A stretch of DNA of 64,000 bases, taken from positions 1,196,001 to 1,260,000 of the forward strand of contig NZ_CP017305.1 of NCBI RefSeq assembly GCF_001747405.1. The letters are read 5' to 3'. The notes under the pieces are model-generated. The model did not search any database. It was not told the origin of the DNA and saw nothing but the letters and a program-made list of their open reading frames with translations. This DNA comes from Chlorobaculum limnaeum. Lineage in GTDB: Bacteria; Bacteroidota; Chlorobiia; Chlorobiales; Chlorobiaceae. Position numbers and translations under genes: made by a program. Position 1 is the first letter of the stretch; each line of letters starts with the position of its first letter. Below, one piece after another: positions 53,087-61,127 of the stretch.

Positions 53087-55612
53087 TTATGACGCGGCGA
53101 CGGTTTCATAGGCTGGCAGGAAGAGCGTGCTGCCGCCGGAAGCCGCGTCGAGCGTGACCTGCCAGAAGGGGAGCCAGCCGGTGGTCACGATCTGTATCAC
53201 CACGTCGCTTCGGCGTGGTGCGATCTCTTCGGTCGTCAGCGCCGATTCGGGGTGTTCCCATCGTGCCGCGATTCCGGCGGCCTCTTCTTTCAGCGTAGTC
53301 TCGATCTCCTCCTGCTGACGCTTCAGTTCATCGATGGTCTCCACCGACTCCTCGATATCCGCCTTGGCGTTTGCCGTCATGCGCCGCCGGTTGATGGCGC
53401 TGCCGATGCCTCGCGTGCTTTTCCGTCCGAGGAAAAAGCCGAGCATGGTTTCGCCAAGTCCGATCAGCTCGCCAGCCTTCCGGTTCTGGTGCTCCGCCTC
53501 GTCCTGCGCCAGTTCGCGCTCCTCCTTCCTGATCTTTTCGGCGATGCGTTCAAGCTGCGTGGCATATTTTTTTTCGAGCGCATCGACCTCACGGTCTCGC
53601 TGTTCACGCGCCGACTGTTGCAGGCGGATGGTGAAATCGCGCTCGCTCTCGTTGTCGCTCCGGAACAGGCCGGTCGCCGGATGGATGGTGACGGGCATAC
53701 GTTCGCGCCGGTAGAGCCAGTCCGAGAGCGAGCGGCTGCACGATGAGAGCTTCCGGGCGTTGCCGAGCGTTTCGGGCAGCGCCGCGAATCCGGCGGCGTT
53801 GGCGTCGGGGCGATCCGAAAGCTCGTCCAACGTGGCGGCGAGCGGCTGGCTTTTTTCCCAGTCGGGATTGCCCGCGACATCAATCTCCGTGCAGGCGAGC
53901 ACAATGCGTCTCGTCTGGCTTATGCCGCGTTTGGCGTCCACGAAATCCACCGAAGCGCCGCCGATGAGCGCCGGTTCGTAGAGCAGCGCCGCCGACGCTG
54001 GCGCTCCCTGCGAGCGCCGGGCGAGCGCCGCCGCCGGGTCGATGGTGGCTGGGACGAAGAGTTGCTTGATCGAAGGATCGAGTCCTGGCGGGAGGGCGGA
54101 GTAACCCGATGGCAGCGGCGTTGCCTCTGAAGCTTCAGTGGCGGTCGGAGACGCGGGACGAGGCGAGGCTGCCGGAGGTTGCGCGGTCGAGCCGTTTTTG
54201 CGCCCGGCCATGAGCGTTCTTATCTGCGGGCGGGTCATCGGGCCGGAGAGGAAGCTCATCGCCCAGCGGGTCTGGAAGATCACCGGACGCTCCTCGTGCA
54301 CGTTGTGCATGAGAAAGACCCTGTTGCCGAGCTTGCTGATGACCGTGTCGAAATCGAATCCGGCGTCCGATCCGCCCGCCTCGCTGATGGCGCTTTTCAG
54401 CCCTTCGAGCACGCGGGCCTTGTCGCGCTCGGCCTGCAACTTGCCGATGAACCAGGTGCCGGTGTTGGTCAGCGCTTTGTAGTCGAGATCGACCGGATTC
54501 TGCGTCACCAGCACACAGCCGACGCCAAACGCGCGGGCCTGCTTGAGCATCGTCATGAGCGGCCGTTTCGATGGCGGCTCGGCGACCGGCGGCAGGTAGC
54601 CGAACACCTCGTCGAAGTAGAGCAGCGCCCGGAGGCTGGAGGTGCCCTGCTGCGAGCGCGTCCAGGTCAGCACGTTTTCGAGCAGCAGCGTGACGAAGAA
54701 CATCCGCTCGTTCTCCGACAGGTGCGCGAGCGAGAAGATCGCGACCCGTGGCCGCGCGTCGGCGGTGTAGAGCATGGAGGCGATGTCGAGCGGCTGGCCG
54801 GAGAGCCAGCTCTGGAAGGAGGACGAGGCGAGTAGCGCGTTGAACGACATGGCGAGTTCGAAGCGCTCTTTTTCCGGGTAGAAGGTGTTGACATCGAACA
54901 CACCGATCTGCCGCACGGGCGGGTTCTGGATGGAGCCGATCAGCGTGGCCAGGTCGAGGTCCGTGCCCGCCCGCCAGAAGTGCTCGAAGATGGCGGAGAG
55001 CAGAATCGATTCGCGGCTCTTGACCGGATCGGCGTCGATGCCGACCAGGCCGCAGAGGGCGCTGACCGTTCCGGCGATGCGCTCGCGGATTGTTTCGGCC
55101 TCCGTGTCGAAATCGAGCTTCGGGGCGGCGAGGCTGCCGAGGATGTTCACCGGAATTCCGGCGTCGGAGCCGGGCGTGAAGATCGTAAATTCAGCGGCGG
55201 CTTTGAGTTGGCGGATCCGTTCGGGAGCGATACCCCAGTCGGCGAGTCCGTTCTTCCACATCGCGGCAGTCGCGGCAGCAAGCTCTTCGGGACTCTTGCC
55301 CTTGCGCCGCGCCTCGTCCTGGTCGATCCACGGCAGGAAATCTTCGGGCGAGAGATCGGGGAACTGCAAGAGCAGGTTGGTCATGTCGCCCTTCGGATCG
55401 ACGAGGATCACCGGCACCTTGTCGAGCGCCGCCTCTTCGAGCAGGTCGATGCAGAGGCCGGTTTTGCCGCTGCCGGTCATGCCGACGCAGACCGCGTGGG
55501 TGGTGAGGTCGCGGGCGTCGTAATGCACCGGCAGATCGAGCCGCGCGCCCGATTGCAGGTCGTATTCCGCGCCGAGGTAAAAGGAGCCGAGGCGCTCTTC
55601 GGGAGCTTTCAT
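53087..55612 (-). CDS. HerA-like ATPase / ATP-binding protein
   Basis: An 841-residue P-loop ATPase. Walker A is GMTGSGKTGL (about residues 44-53) and Walker B is LLYFDEVFGYLPP (about 335-347), with a VTQNPVD sensor-like strand after it, as in HerA/FtsK-type translocases. The C-terminal 300 residues include a Glu/Arg-rich coiled coil (about 660-790) and a beta-rich tail. It lacks the adjacent NurA or DUF4297 partner seen in HerA defence pairs, so a housekeeping role is equally likely. The substrate is unknown. Confidence 0.85.
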   Translation of the reverse strand: MKAPEERLGSFYLGAEYDLQSGARLDLPVHYDARDLTTHAVCVGMTGSGKTGLCIDLLEEAALDKVPVILVDPKGDMTNLLLQFPDLSPEDFLPWIDQDEARRKGKSPEELAAATAAMWKNGLADWGIAPERIRQLKAAAEFTIFTPGSDAGIPVNILGSLAAPKLDFDTEAETIRERIAGTVSALCGLVGIDADPVKSRESILLSAIFEHFWRAGTDLDLATLIGSIQNPPVRQIGVFDVNTFYPEKERFELAMSFNALLASSSFQSWLSGQPLDIASMLYTADARPRVAIFSLAHLSENERMFFVTLLLENVLTWTRSQQGTSSLRALLYFDEVFGYLPPVAEPPSKRPLMTMLKQARAFGVGCVLVTQNPVDLDYKALTNTGTWFIGKLQAERDKARVLEGLKSAISEAGGSDAGFDFDTVISKLGNRVFLMHNVHEERPVIFQTRWAMSFLSGPMTRPQIRTLMAGRKNGSTAQPPAASPRPASPTATEASEATPLPSGYSALPPGLDPSIKQLFVPATIDPAAALARRSQGAPASAALLYEPALIGGASVDFVDAKRGISQTRRIVLACTEIDVAGNPDWEKSQPLAATLDELSDRPDANAAGFAALPETLGNARKLSSCSRSLSDWLYRRERMPVTIHPATGLFRSDNESERDFTIRLQQSAREQRDREVDALEKKYATQLERIAEKIRKEERELAQDEAEHQNRKAGELIGLGETMLGFFLGRKSTRGIGSAINRRRMTANAKADIEESVETIDELKRQQEEIETTLKEEAAGIAARWEHPESALTTEEIAPRRSDVVIQIVTTGWLPFWQVTLDAASGGSTLFLPAYETVAAS

Positions 55613-55728
55613 GATCCGGGAGGGTAAGATGTTCTCTGTACATCCGCTGAATTAGTAAATAAAGAAATATGTTCTGATCTTTTCAAGAATCGTGTATTTC
55701 TGGGAATTGCCGTAAAACAGAATTATCG

Positions 55729-56397
55729 ATGGCCAAGCTTCTCGAACTCAGAGACCTCTCGTTCGGCTACGACAAAGACGGGCCGCTGCTCTTCGAGCAT
55801 CTGTCGCTCAGCGTGGGCACGGGGGAGTTCCTCATCATCAAGGGCGCGTCGGGGAGCGGCAAGTCAACGCTTTTGCGCCTCATCTGCCGTCTCAACACGC
55901 CGCGTTCCGGCTCGATTCTCTTCAAAGGGCGGAACACCGCCAACATTCCGCCGCCCGAGCTGCGCTCGAAGGTGACCTACGTGGCGCAGATTCCGCAGAT
56001 GATCGAGGGCACGATTCGCGACAATCTTCTGCTCTCGTTCACTTTCGCACAGGGACGCCGCAAAGCCGCGCCGGATGACGCGACGCTGGAGCGGATGCTC
56101 GAAGCGTTCTACCTGCACGGCGTCGGGCTGGAGCAGTCGGCAAGCAAGCTCTCGGTTGGCCAGAAGCAGCGCCTCTCGATCATGCGCGCCATTCTCAACG
56201 TGCCGGACATGCTGCTGCTCGACGAGCCGACCTCGGCGCTCGATGCCGAAAGCGCCGCGATGGTCTTTTCGATCATCGAGCGCCTCAACACCGAGGAGGG
56301 CAAAACGCTCATCATCGTCACCCACAGCGACTACAGCCCCGCCGTGCCAAGGGTCAGAAAGTGCATCTTCCGCAACGGAAACCTCGAATGCGCATGA
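55729..56397 (+). CDS. fetA: ABC transporter ATPase (FetA/YbbL-like)
   Basis: A 222-residue ABC ATPase: Walker A GASGSGKSTL, signature LSVGQKQRL, Walker B MLLLDEPTSALD, and a D-loop/H-motif ending IVTHSD. It is paired with a UPF0014-type permease whose ATG overlaps its stop (ATGA). The pair matches FetAB, an iron exporter that protects against oxidative stress. The symbol is given by homology of the pair. Confidence 0.88.
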   Translation: MAKLLELRDLSFGYDKDGPLLFEHLSLSVGTGEFLIIKGASGSGKSTLLRLICRLNTPRSGSILFKGRNTANIPPPELRSKVTYVAQIPQMIEGTIRDNLLLSFTFAQGRRKAAPDDATLERMLEAFYLHGVGLEQSASKLSVGQKQRLSIMRAILNVPDMLLLDEPTSALDAESAAMVFSIIERLNTEEGKTLIIVTHSDYSPAVPRVRKCIFRNGNLECA

Positions 56398-57179
56398 ACC
56401 AGATCATCGAAATTTCGATTCCGCAGCTTCTGCTGGCCTTGCTTTTCATCGTGATTGCGCAAGTGACCTCGCTCGTTCACAAGCTCGGGCTGAACCGGGA
56501 CATTACGGTGGGCGCGATCCGCACCGTCTCGCAGCTTTTCGTGATGGGCTACGCGTTGACCTTCATTTTCGGGGCGCAGAATCCGTGGCTGACGCTCGGC
56601 ATCTTTGTCGTCATGGTCTTTTCAGCGGTCTTCATCATTCGCGGGCGGGTGAAGGAGAAGCAGATCGCCTACGAAATACCGACCTTTCTGACGATGCTGT
56701 CGAGCTACTTCCTCACGGCGCTGTTCGTCTCGTGGCTGGTGATTGGTGTGCATCCGTGGTGGGAGCCGCGCTACTTCATTCCGACGGCGGGGATGGTGAT
56801 CGGCAACTCGATGTCCGCGCTGGCGATCTCCATCGAGCGCCTCTTCTCGCAGATGCGCCAGCAGCGGGAGGTGGTCGAAATGAAGCTCTGCCTCGGCGCG
56901 AACTACAAAGAGGCGAGCCGCGACATATTCACGGGAGCAGTCAAGGCGGGGATGATCCCGTCGATCAACGCCATGATGGGCGTGGGCCTGGTTTTCATTC
57001 CCGGCATGATGTCCGGCCAGATTCTCGCCGGAGCCGACCCGCTCATCGCCATCCGCTACCAGATCGTCGTCATGTTCATGCTGGTCGGCTCGACGGCAAT
57101 GAGCACCATCATCGTCACCCACATCATCCGCCGCCGCTGCTTCGGCGAAAGCGAAGAGCTGCTGGTGTCGGCGGAGTGA
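56394..57179 (+). CDS. fetB: ABC transporter permease (FetB/YbbM-like, UPF0014)
   Basis: About 261 residues. Seven membrane helices are visible. The UPF0014 pattern is seen in AIRTVSQLFVMGYAL and GMVIGNSMSALAISIERLF, with the cytoplasmic EMKLCLGANYKEASRD loop that contacts the ATPase. ATG 56394 overlaps the stop of the ATPase gene; ATG 56388 is equally close, and the frame opens at 56361. Confidence 0.9.
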   Translation: MNQIIEISIPQLLLALLFIVIAQVTSLVHKLGLNRDITVGAIRTVSQLFVMGYALTFIFGAQNPWLTLGIFVVMVFSAVFIIRGRVKEKQIAYEIPTFLTMLSSYFLTALFVSWLVIGVHPWWEPRYFIPTAGMVIGNSMSALAISIERLFSQMRQQREVVEMKLCLGANYKEASRDIFTGAVKAGMIPSINAMMGVGLVFIPGMMSGQILAGADPLIAIRYQIVVMFMLVGSTAMSTIIVTHIIRRRCFGESEELLVSAE

Positions 57180-57258
57180 GGTGGAAAATTTTTGTATCTT
57201 GTAAAAGAAAAATCAATTTGTATGTTTTAATGATTGACTTAATAACGGAGTGATAATT

Positions 57259-57471
57259 ATGACACTTGATGAAAAAATCCATCAGTACGCGCAGAGATTG
57301 CCGTACTCATTTCAGGAAGAAGTATTCGATTTCGTTCAATTTCTTCTATTGAAAGCAGAGCAGCAGGAAAAACAGGATTTCGAGTCTTTATCTTTGTCAA
57401 ACGCCATGCGTGACATGGAAGATGAGCCGGATTTATACAGCCTTTCTGATATACGGACAACTTTTTCATGA
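57259..57471 (+). CDS. DUF2281-type antitoxin-like protein
   Basis: A 70-residue protein (MTLDEKIHQYAQRLP) with a DUF2281-like core FQEEVFDFVQFLLLK and an acidic tail. It directly precedes a MazF/PemK-type gene and overlaps it by 4 bp (ATGA), the usual antitoxin-toxin order. The start ATG 57259 has an ACGGAG site; GTG 57250 is upstream. Confidence 0.8.
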   Translation: MTLDEKIHQYAQRLPYSFQEEVFDFVQFLLLKAEQQEKQDFESLSLSNAMRDMEDEPDLYSLSDIRTTFS

Positions 57472-57824
57472 AACAGGATAAGCGAGCAGGAGATATCGTC
57501 GTATTTCGGTTTCCACAAACAAACCTTGAAAAAGGCAAGCTACGTCCAGCGCTTTTACTGGCTAAGTTGCCTGGTGAATATGATGATTGGTTGACTTGCA
57601 TGATTTCGTCGCAAGTTCGTCATTGTGTTGATGGGTTTGATGAAATCGTGCAAGAGAACGATGTCGATTTTAAACAAAGCGGTCTGAAAGTTACCAGCGT
57701 GATTCGGTCTGGTCGTCTTGCTGTTATATCGGGGGAGTCTCTGATTGGGGCAATTGGTCAAATTTCCGATGAAAGATTGGATCGGGTGAAGAAGCATTTA
57801 TCGAATTGGGTTCTTGGTATATAA
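57468..57824 (+). CDS. MazF/PemK-type toxin
   Basis: A 118-residue MazF-fold protein: RAGDIVVFRFPQTNLEKGKLRPALLL at the start is the PemK/MazF signature, with the conserved Arg before PAL. MazF toxins are ribonucleases that cut mRNA at short motifs. The antitoxin-like gene overlaps its start by 4 bp, implying coupled expression. Its codons are more AT-rich than the core genes nearby. Confidence 0.88.
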   Translation: MKQDKRAGDIVVFRFPQTNLEKGKLRPALLLAKLPGEYDDWLTCMISSQVRHCVDGFDEIVQENDVDFKQSGLKVTSVIRSGRLAVISGESLIGAIGQISDERLDRVKKHLSNWVLGI

Positions 57825-57879
57825 TAATGTACGGAGTATCATAAATCATTCATACTAATTAAGTTGAAATTATTTTTAA

Positions 57880-58752
57880 ATGAAAAACTTAACAGGAACG
57901 TGGATTGGAACGATTCGGGGCACCAATCAAGGTGCTGTGTTTGCTAAGTTTTCAGAAACTAATGGTTGTATATCAGGTGAGGTTCACATAAATGACCCTG
58001 TGCATGGTACTGGAGTTTATACTGTATCAGAAGGAAAAAATTCTTATGATAAAATCAGATTAGTTCTAATTCCTAATAAAGTTACTATAAAATATGGGCA
58101 CGGCATTGTAACTGTTCTTGCTCATTTAGTCAGCCAAACACAATGTGAAGGGGAGTGGCGGTCAACAATTGGTACAGCAGGAACGCTTACAATAGCAAAG
58201 GTGGATATGCTTGATACAGGCATTAAAGATGCAGGTTATAATGATATTCAGCAAATGAAATCAACTACAATGATATGCGATCAAGGAAATTCATTAAAGT
58301 CAGGGCGTACAAAAGTTTTTGTCAGTTATAGCCATGAAGATTCTGATTGGTTGAAAAGGCTTAAAATACATCTTAAACCTTTAGAACGCGATTACGCCAT
58401 TGATATTTGGGAGGATACGAAAATTCAGCCTGGTTCAAAATGGGTTGAAGAAATTGAGAAAGCAATCCAATCGGCAAAGATTGCGTTGCTAATTATTAGC
58501 GCAGATTATCTTGCTTCAGATTTTATAGTTAATAACGAACTACCTCCTTTGCTTGATGCCGCCAACAAAGATGGTGCTTTAATTATGCCGCTAATTGTTA
58601 GCCCTTCAAGGTTTATGTCGGTTAAAAATTTATCGCGATTTCAGGCAATCAATGATCCAAAAAAACCATTAATCAATATGTCAAAAGGTGCACAAGAAGA
58701 GATTTTAGTTAATTTGACAGAAAAGGTCGAAAGTATTCTTAGAGCTAATTAA
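57880..58752 (+). CDS. TIR-domain protein with unrecognised beta-rich N-terminal domain
   Basis: A 290-residue AT-rich gene. Residues about 144-280 form a TIR domain: KVFVSYSHEDSDWLKRL, DIWEDTKIQPGSKW with a catalytic-type Glu in WVEEIE, and ALLIISADYLASDF. Residues 1-110 are strand-rich (GTWIGTIRG, FAKFSE, EGEWRSTIGTAGTLTIAKV), resembling a small beta barrel or sandwich that I cannot name; it may bind a ligand. It follows the MazF pair by 55 bp. A perfect 18-bp inverted repeat follows. Confidence 0.85.
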   Translation: MKNLTGTWIGTIRGTNQGAVFAKFSETNGCISGEVHINDPVHGTGVYTVSEGKNSYDKIRLVLIPNKVTIKYGHGIVTVLAHLVSQTQCEGEWRSTIGTAGTLTIAKVDMLDTGIKDAGYNDIQQMKSTTMICDQGNSLKSGRTKVFVSYSHEDSDWLKRLKIHLKPLERDYAIDIWEDTKIQPGSKWVEEIEKAIQSAKIALLIISADYLASDFIVNNELPPLLDAANKDGALIMPLIVSPSRFMSVKNLSRFQAINDPKKPLINMSKGAQEEILVNLTEKVESILRAN

Positions 58753-58774
58753 ATAAAAACTCTGAATTCATCAT

Positions 58775-58819
58775 CGAATATCTGATCTATTAGATATAAT
58801 ATAATAGATCAGATATTCG
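58775..58819. terminator. Perfect 18-bp inverted repeat between TIR gene and lgt
   Basis: CGAATATCTGATCTATTA (58775-58792) pairs exactly with 58802-58819, with a 9-nt loop. A second hairpin, CGCCCC/GGGGCG (58822-58840), and a third CGAATATCTGA (58842-58852) follow directly. It lies between convergent genes and may act as a bidirectional terminator, though the T-run is short. Confidence 0.5.
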
Positions 58820-58867
58820 CCGCCCCATCTCCACGGGGCGACGAATATCTGAAATCAAACAGCCACT

Positions 58868-59737
58868 CTACCTCTTTCCACCTCCAGCAATACCAGCCTT
58901 TGCCGCCCGCTGCTTCGACAGCAGCACAATTCCCACGCCGACGGCGATCATAATGAAGCAAAGTACCTGGCCCATCGAGAAGTTCAGGAACACGAAGCCG
59001 AGTTGGGCGTCGGGTTCGCGGAAGAATTCGATGAAGAAGCGTACCGTGCCGTAGCCGATGAGGTAGAGGCCGGAGAGGAAACCTGGCCAAGGCGCTTTTT
59101 TGCGGATTGACCAGAGAATGACGAAGAGCACGATGCCTTCGAAGAACGCTTCGTAGAGCTGCGACGGATGACGAAGTTCCACGGTCGGAGCATCGGGGAA
59201 GTACATGCCGATGGCCGAGGTGGTCACGCGGCCGTAGAGTTCGCCGTTGATGAAGTTGCCGAGGCGGCCAAAAGTGTAGCCGAGCGGCAAGGCAGGGATG
59301 AAGAGATCGACGGTTTTGAGAAAGTCCACCTGCTGCTTGCGGGCAAAAAGCCACATGGCTATGGCGACGCCGATCAGGCCGCCGTGGAACGACATGCCTG
59401 AAATTCCGGAGAAGGCGCACGCGCCGCTGCCGAAGTTGAACGGCAAAAGCGTACCGATTGGATCCAGCAGAAACCACTCGAAGCCATAGAATAATATATA
59501 GCCCAAACGACCGCCGATCAGCACGCCGCCCATCGCCCAGGTCAGGGCGTCACCGGGGAAGGTTTTGTCGAACGGGAGCTTTTCGTTGGCAATTCTGTAT
59601 CTCGAAAGTAGATAGACGATGGCGAAGGCCACAATGTACATGGTGCCGTACCAGCGGATGGCGATGCTTCCGACCGAAAAAATGACGGGATTCATTTGAG
59701 ACGGGAGGTGCTGCCACCAGGCTGTAAAATCGTACAT
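58868..59737 (-). CDS. lgt: Prolipoprotein diacylglyceryl transferase
   Basis: A 289-residue membrane enzyme that adds diacylglycerol to the lipobox Cys of lipoproteins. The Lgt signature is visible (GGRLGYILFYGFEW, GMSFHGGLIG with the conserved His, and the RLGNFINGELYGR segment). Seven or so membrane helices are present. It is convergent with the TIR gene and divergent from the aclBA operon. Confidence 0.95.
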   Translation of the reverse strand: MYDFTAWWQHLPSQMNPVIFSVGSIAIRWYGTMYIVAFAIVYLLSRYRIANEKLPFDKTFPGDALTWAMGGVLIGGRLGYILFYGFEWFLLDPIGTLLPFNFGSGACAFSGISGMSFHGGLIGVAIAMWLFARKQQVDFLKTVDLFIPALPLGYTFGRLGNFINGELYGRVTTSAIGMYFPDAPTVELRHPSQLYEAFFEGIVLFVILWSIRKKAPWPGFLSGLYLIGYGTVRFFIEFFREPDAQLGFVFLNFSMGQVLCFIMIAVGVGIVLLSKQRAAKAGIAGGGKR

Positions 59738-59868
59738 GGAAAAAAATATTTCAGGGTTGCGGAGGTTAACAATTCTTAAAGTCTTGGAACGTAATAGAAT
59801 ATAGTTATATTTAAACCTTGCACACTTCTTTTCGTTCGCAAACTACCCGTAACATAAACATATAGAGC

Positions 59869-61065
59869 ATGGCTAAAATTCTTGAAGGGCCTGCCATGAA
59901 ATTGTTCAACAAGTGGGGCATTCCTGTGCCTAATTATGTTGTTATCATGGACCCTGAACGTCTTGCACAGCTTGGTGAAGCTAATAAATGGCTGCGTGAA
60001 TCAAAACTTGTCGTCAAAGCTCACGAAGCCATCGGCGGCCGGTTCAAGCTCGGTCTCGTCAAAATCGGCCTCAACCTCGACGAAGCCATCGCGGCCTCGC
60101 GCGAGATGATTGGCGCAAAGATCGGCACCGCCGAAGTCCGCCAGGTTATTGTGGCGGAGATGCTCGATCACGATGCAGAGTTTTATGTCTCCATCATTGG
60201 CAACAAAGACGGTGCGGAGTTGCTGATTTCCAAACATGGCGGCGTCGATATCGAAGATAACTGGGACAGCGTCCGCCGCCTCCAGATTCCGCTCGACGAG
60301 AATCCCACCATCGAGCAGCTCACCGAACTGGCCCAGAACGCCGGTTTCGAAGGTGAAATCGCCGAGCGCGTCGGCAAGATTTGCTCACGTCTCATCCTCT
60401 GCTTTGACAACGAGGACGCTCAGTCCATCGAGATCAACCCGCTGGTCATCCGCAAGAGCGACATGCGTTTCGCTGCGCTCGACGCTGTGATGAACGTCGA
60501 TTGGGATGCACGGTTCCGCCATGCCGACTGGGATTTCAAACCGGTTTCCGAAATTGGCCGTCCGTTCACCGAGGCCGAGCAGCAGATCATGGACATCGAC
60601 TCCCGCATCAAGGGTTCGGTCAAGTTCGTCGAGGTTCCGGGTGGTGAAGTGGCTCTCCTGACCGCTGGCGGCGGCGCTTCGGTTTTCTACGCCGACGCGG
60701 TCGTTGCAAGGGGCGGCACCATCGCCAACTATGCCGAGTACTCTGGCGACCCGGCTGACTGGGCTGTCGAGGCGCTCACTGAGACCATCTGCCGCTTGCC
60801 CAACATCAAGCACATCATCGTCGGCGGTGCTATCGCCAACTTCACCGACGTGAAGGCTACCTTCAGCGGCATCATCAACGGCTTCCGCGAGAGCAAGTCC
60901 AAAGGCTACCTCGAAGGCGTCAAAATCTGGGTGCGCCGTGGCGGCCCGAACGAGGCGCAGGGGCTTGCCGCCATCAGGCAGCTTCAGGAGGAAGGGTTCG
61001 ACATCCACGTCTACGACCGCTCCATGCCGATGACCGACATCGTCGATATGGCTTTGAAGTCTTGA
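59869..61065 (+). CDS. aclB: ATP-citrate lyase, subunit B
   Basis: The 398-residue beta subunit (MAKILEGPAMKLFNKWGIP), related to the ATP-grasp domain of succinyl-CoA synthetase beta chains. The conserved LLTAGGGASVFYADAV and GGPNEAQGLAAI segments are seen. With AclA it cleaves citrate to acetyl-CoA and oxaloacetate, the key step of the reductive TCA cycle. It is the first gene of a two-gene operon; the 130-bp upstream gap is AT-rich and should hold the promoter. Confidence 0.96.
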   Translation: MAKILEGPAMKLFNKWGIPVPNYVVIMDPERLAQLGEANKWLRESKLVVKAHEAIGGRFKLGLVKIGLNLDEAIAASREMIGAKIGTAEVRQVIVAEMLDHDAEFYVSIIGNKDGAELLISKHGGVDIEDNWDSVRRLQIPLDENPTIEQLTELAQNAGFEGEIAERVGKICSRLILCFDNEDAQSIEINPLVIRKSDMRFAALDAVMNVDWDARFRHADWDFKPVSEIGRPFTEAEQQIMDIDSRIKGSVKFVEVPGGEVALLTAGGGASVFYADAVVARGGTIANYAEYSGDPADWAVEALTETICRLPNIKHIIVGGAIANFTDVKATFSGIINGFRESKSKGYLEGVKIWVRRGGPNEAQGLAAIRQLQEEGFDIHVYDRSMPMTDIVDMALKS

Positions 61066-61127
61066 GACGCTTCCCTGAAAGACGTTGAAACAAAAGAATA
61101 TAGAAACTCATTAAATTTGATTGAACC

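Noticed and set aside
53087-55612. HerA-type defence module
   Set aside because: No NurA, SIR2 or DUF4297 partner is adjacent, so a defence role is not supported.
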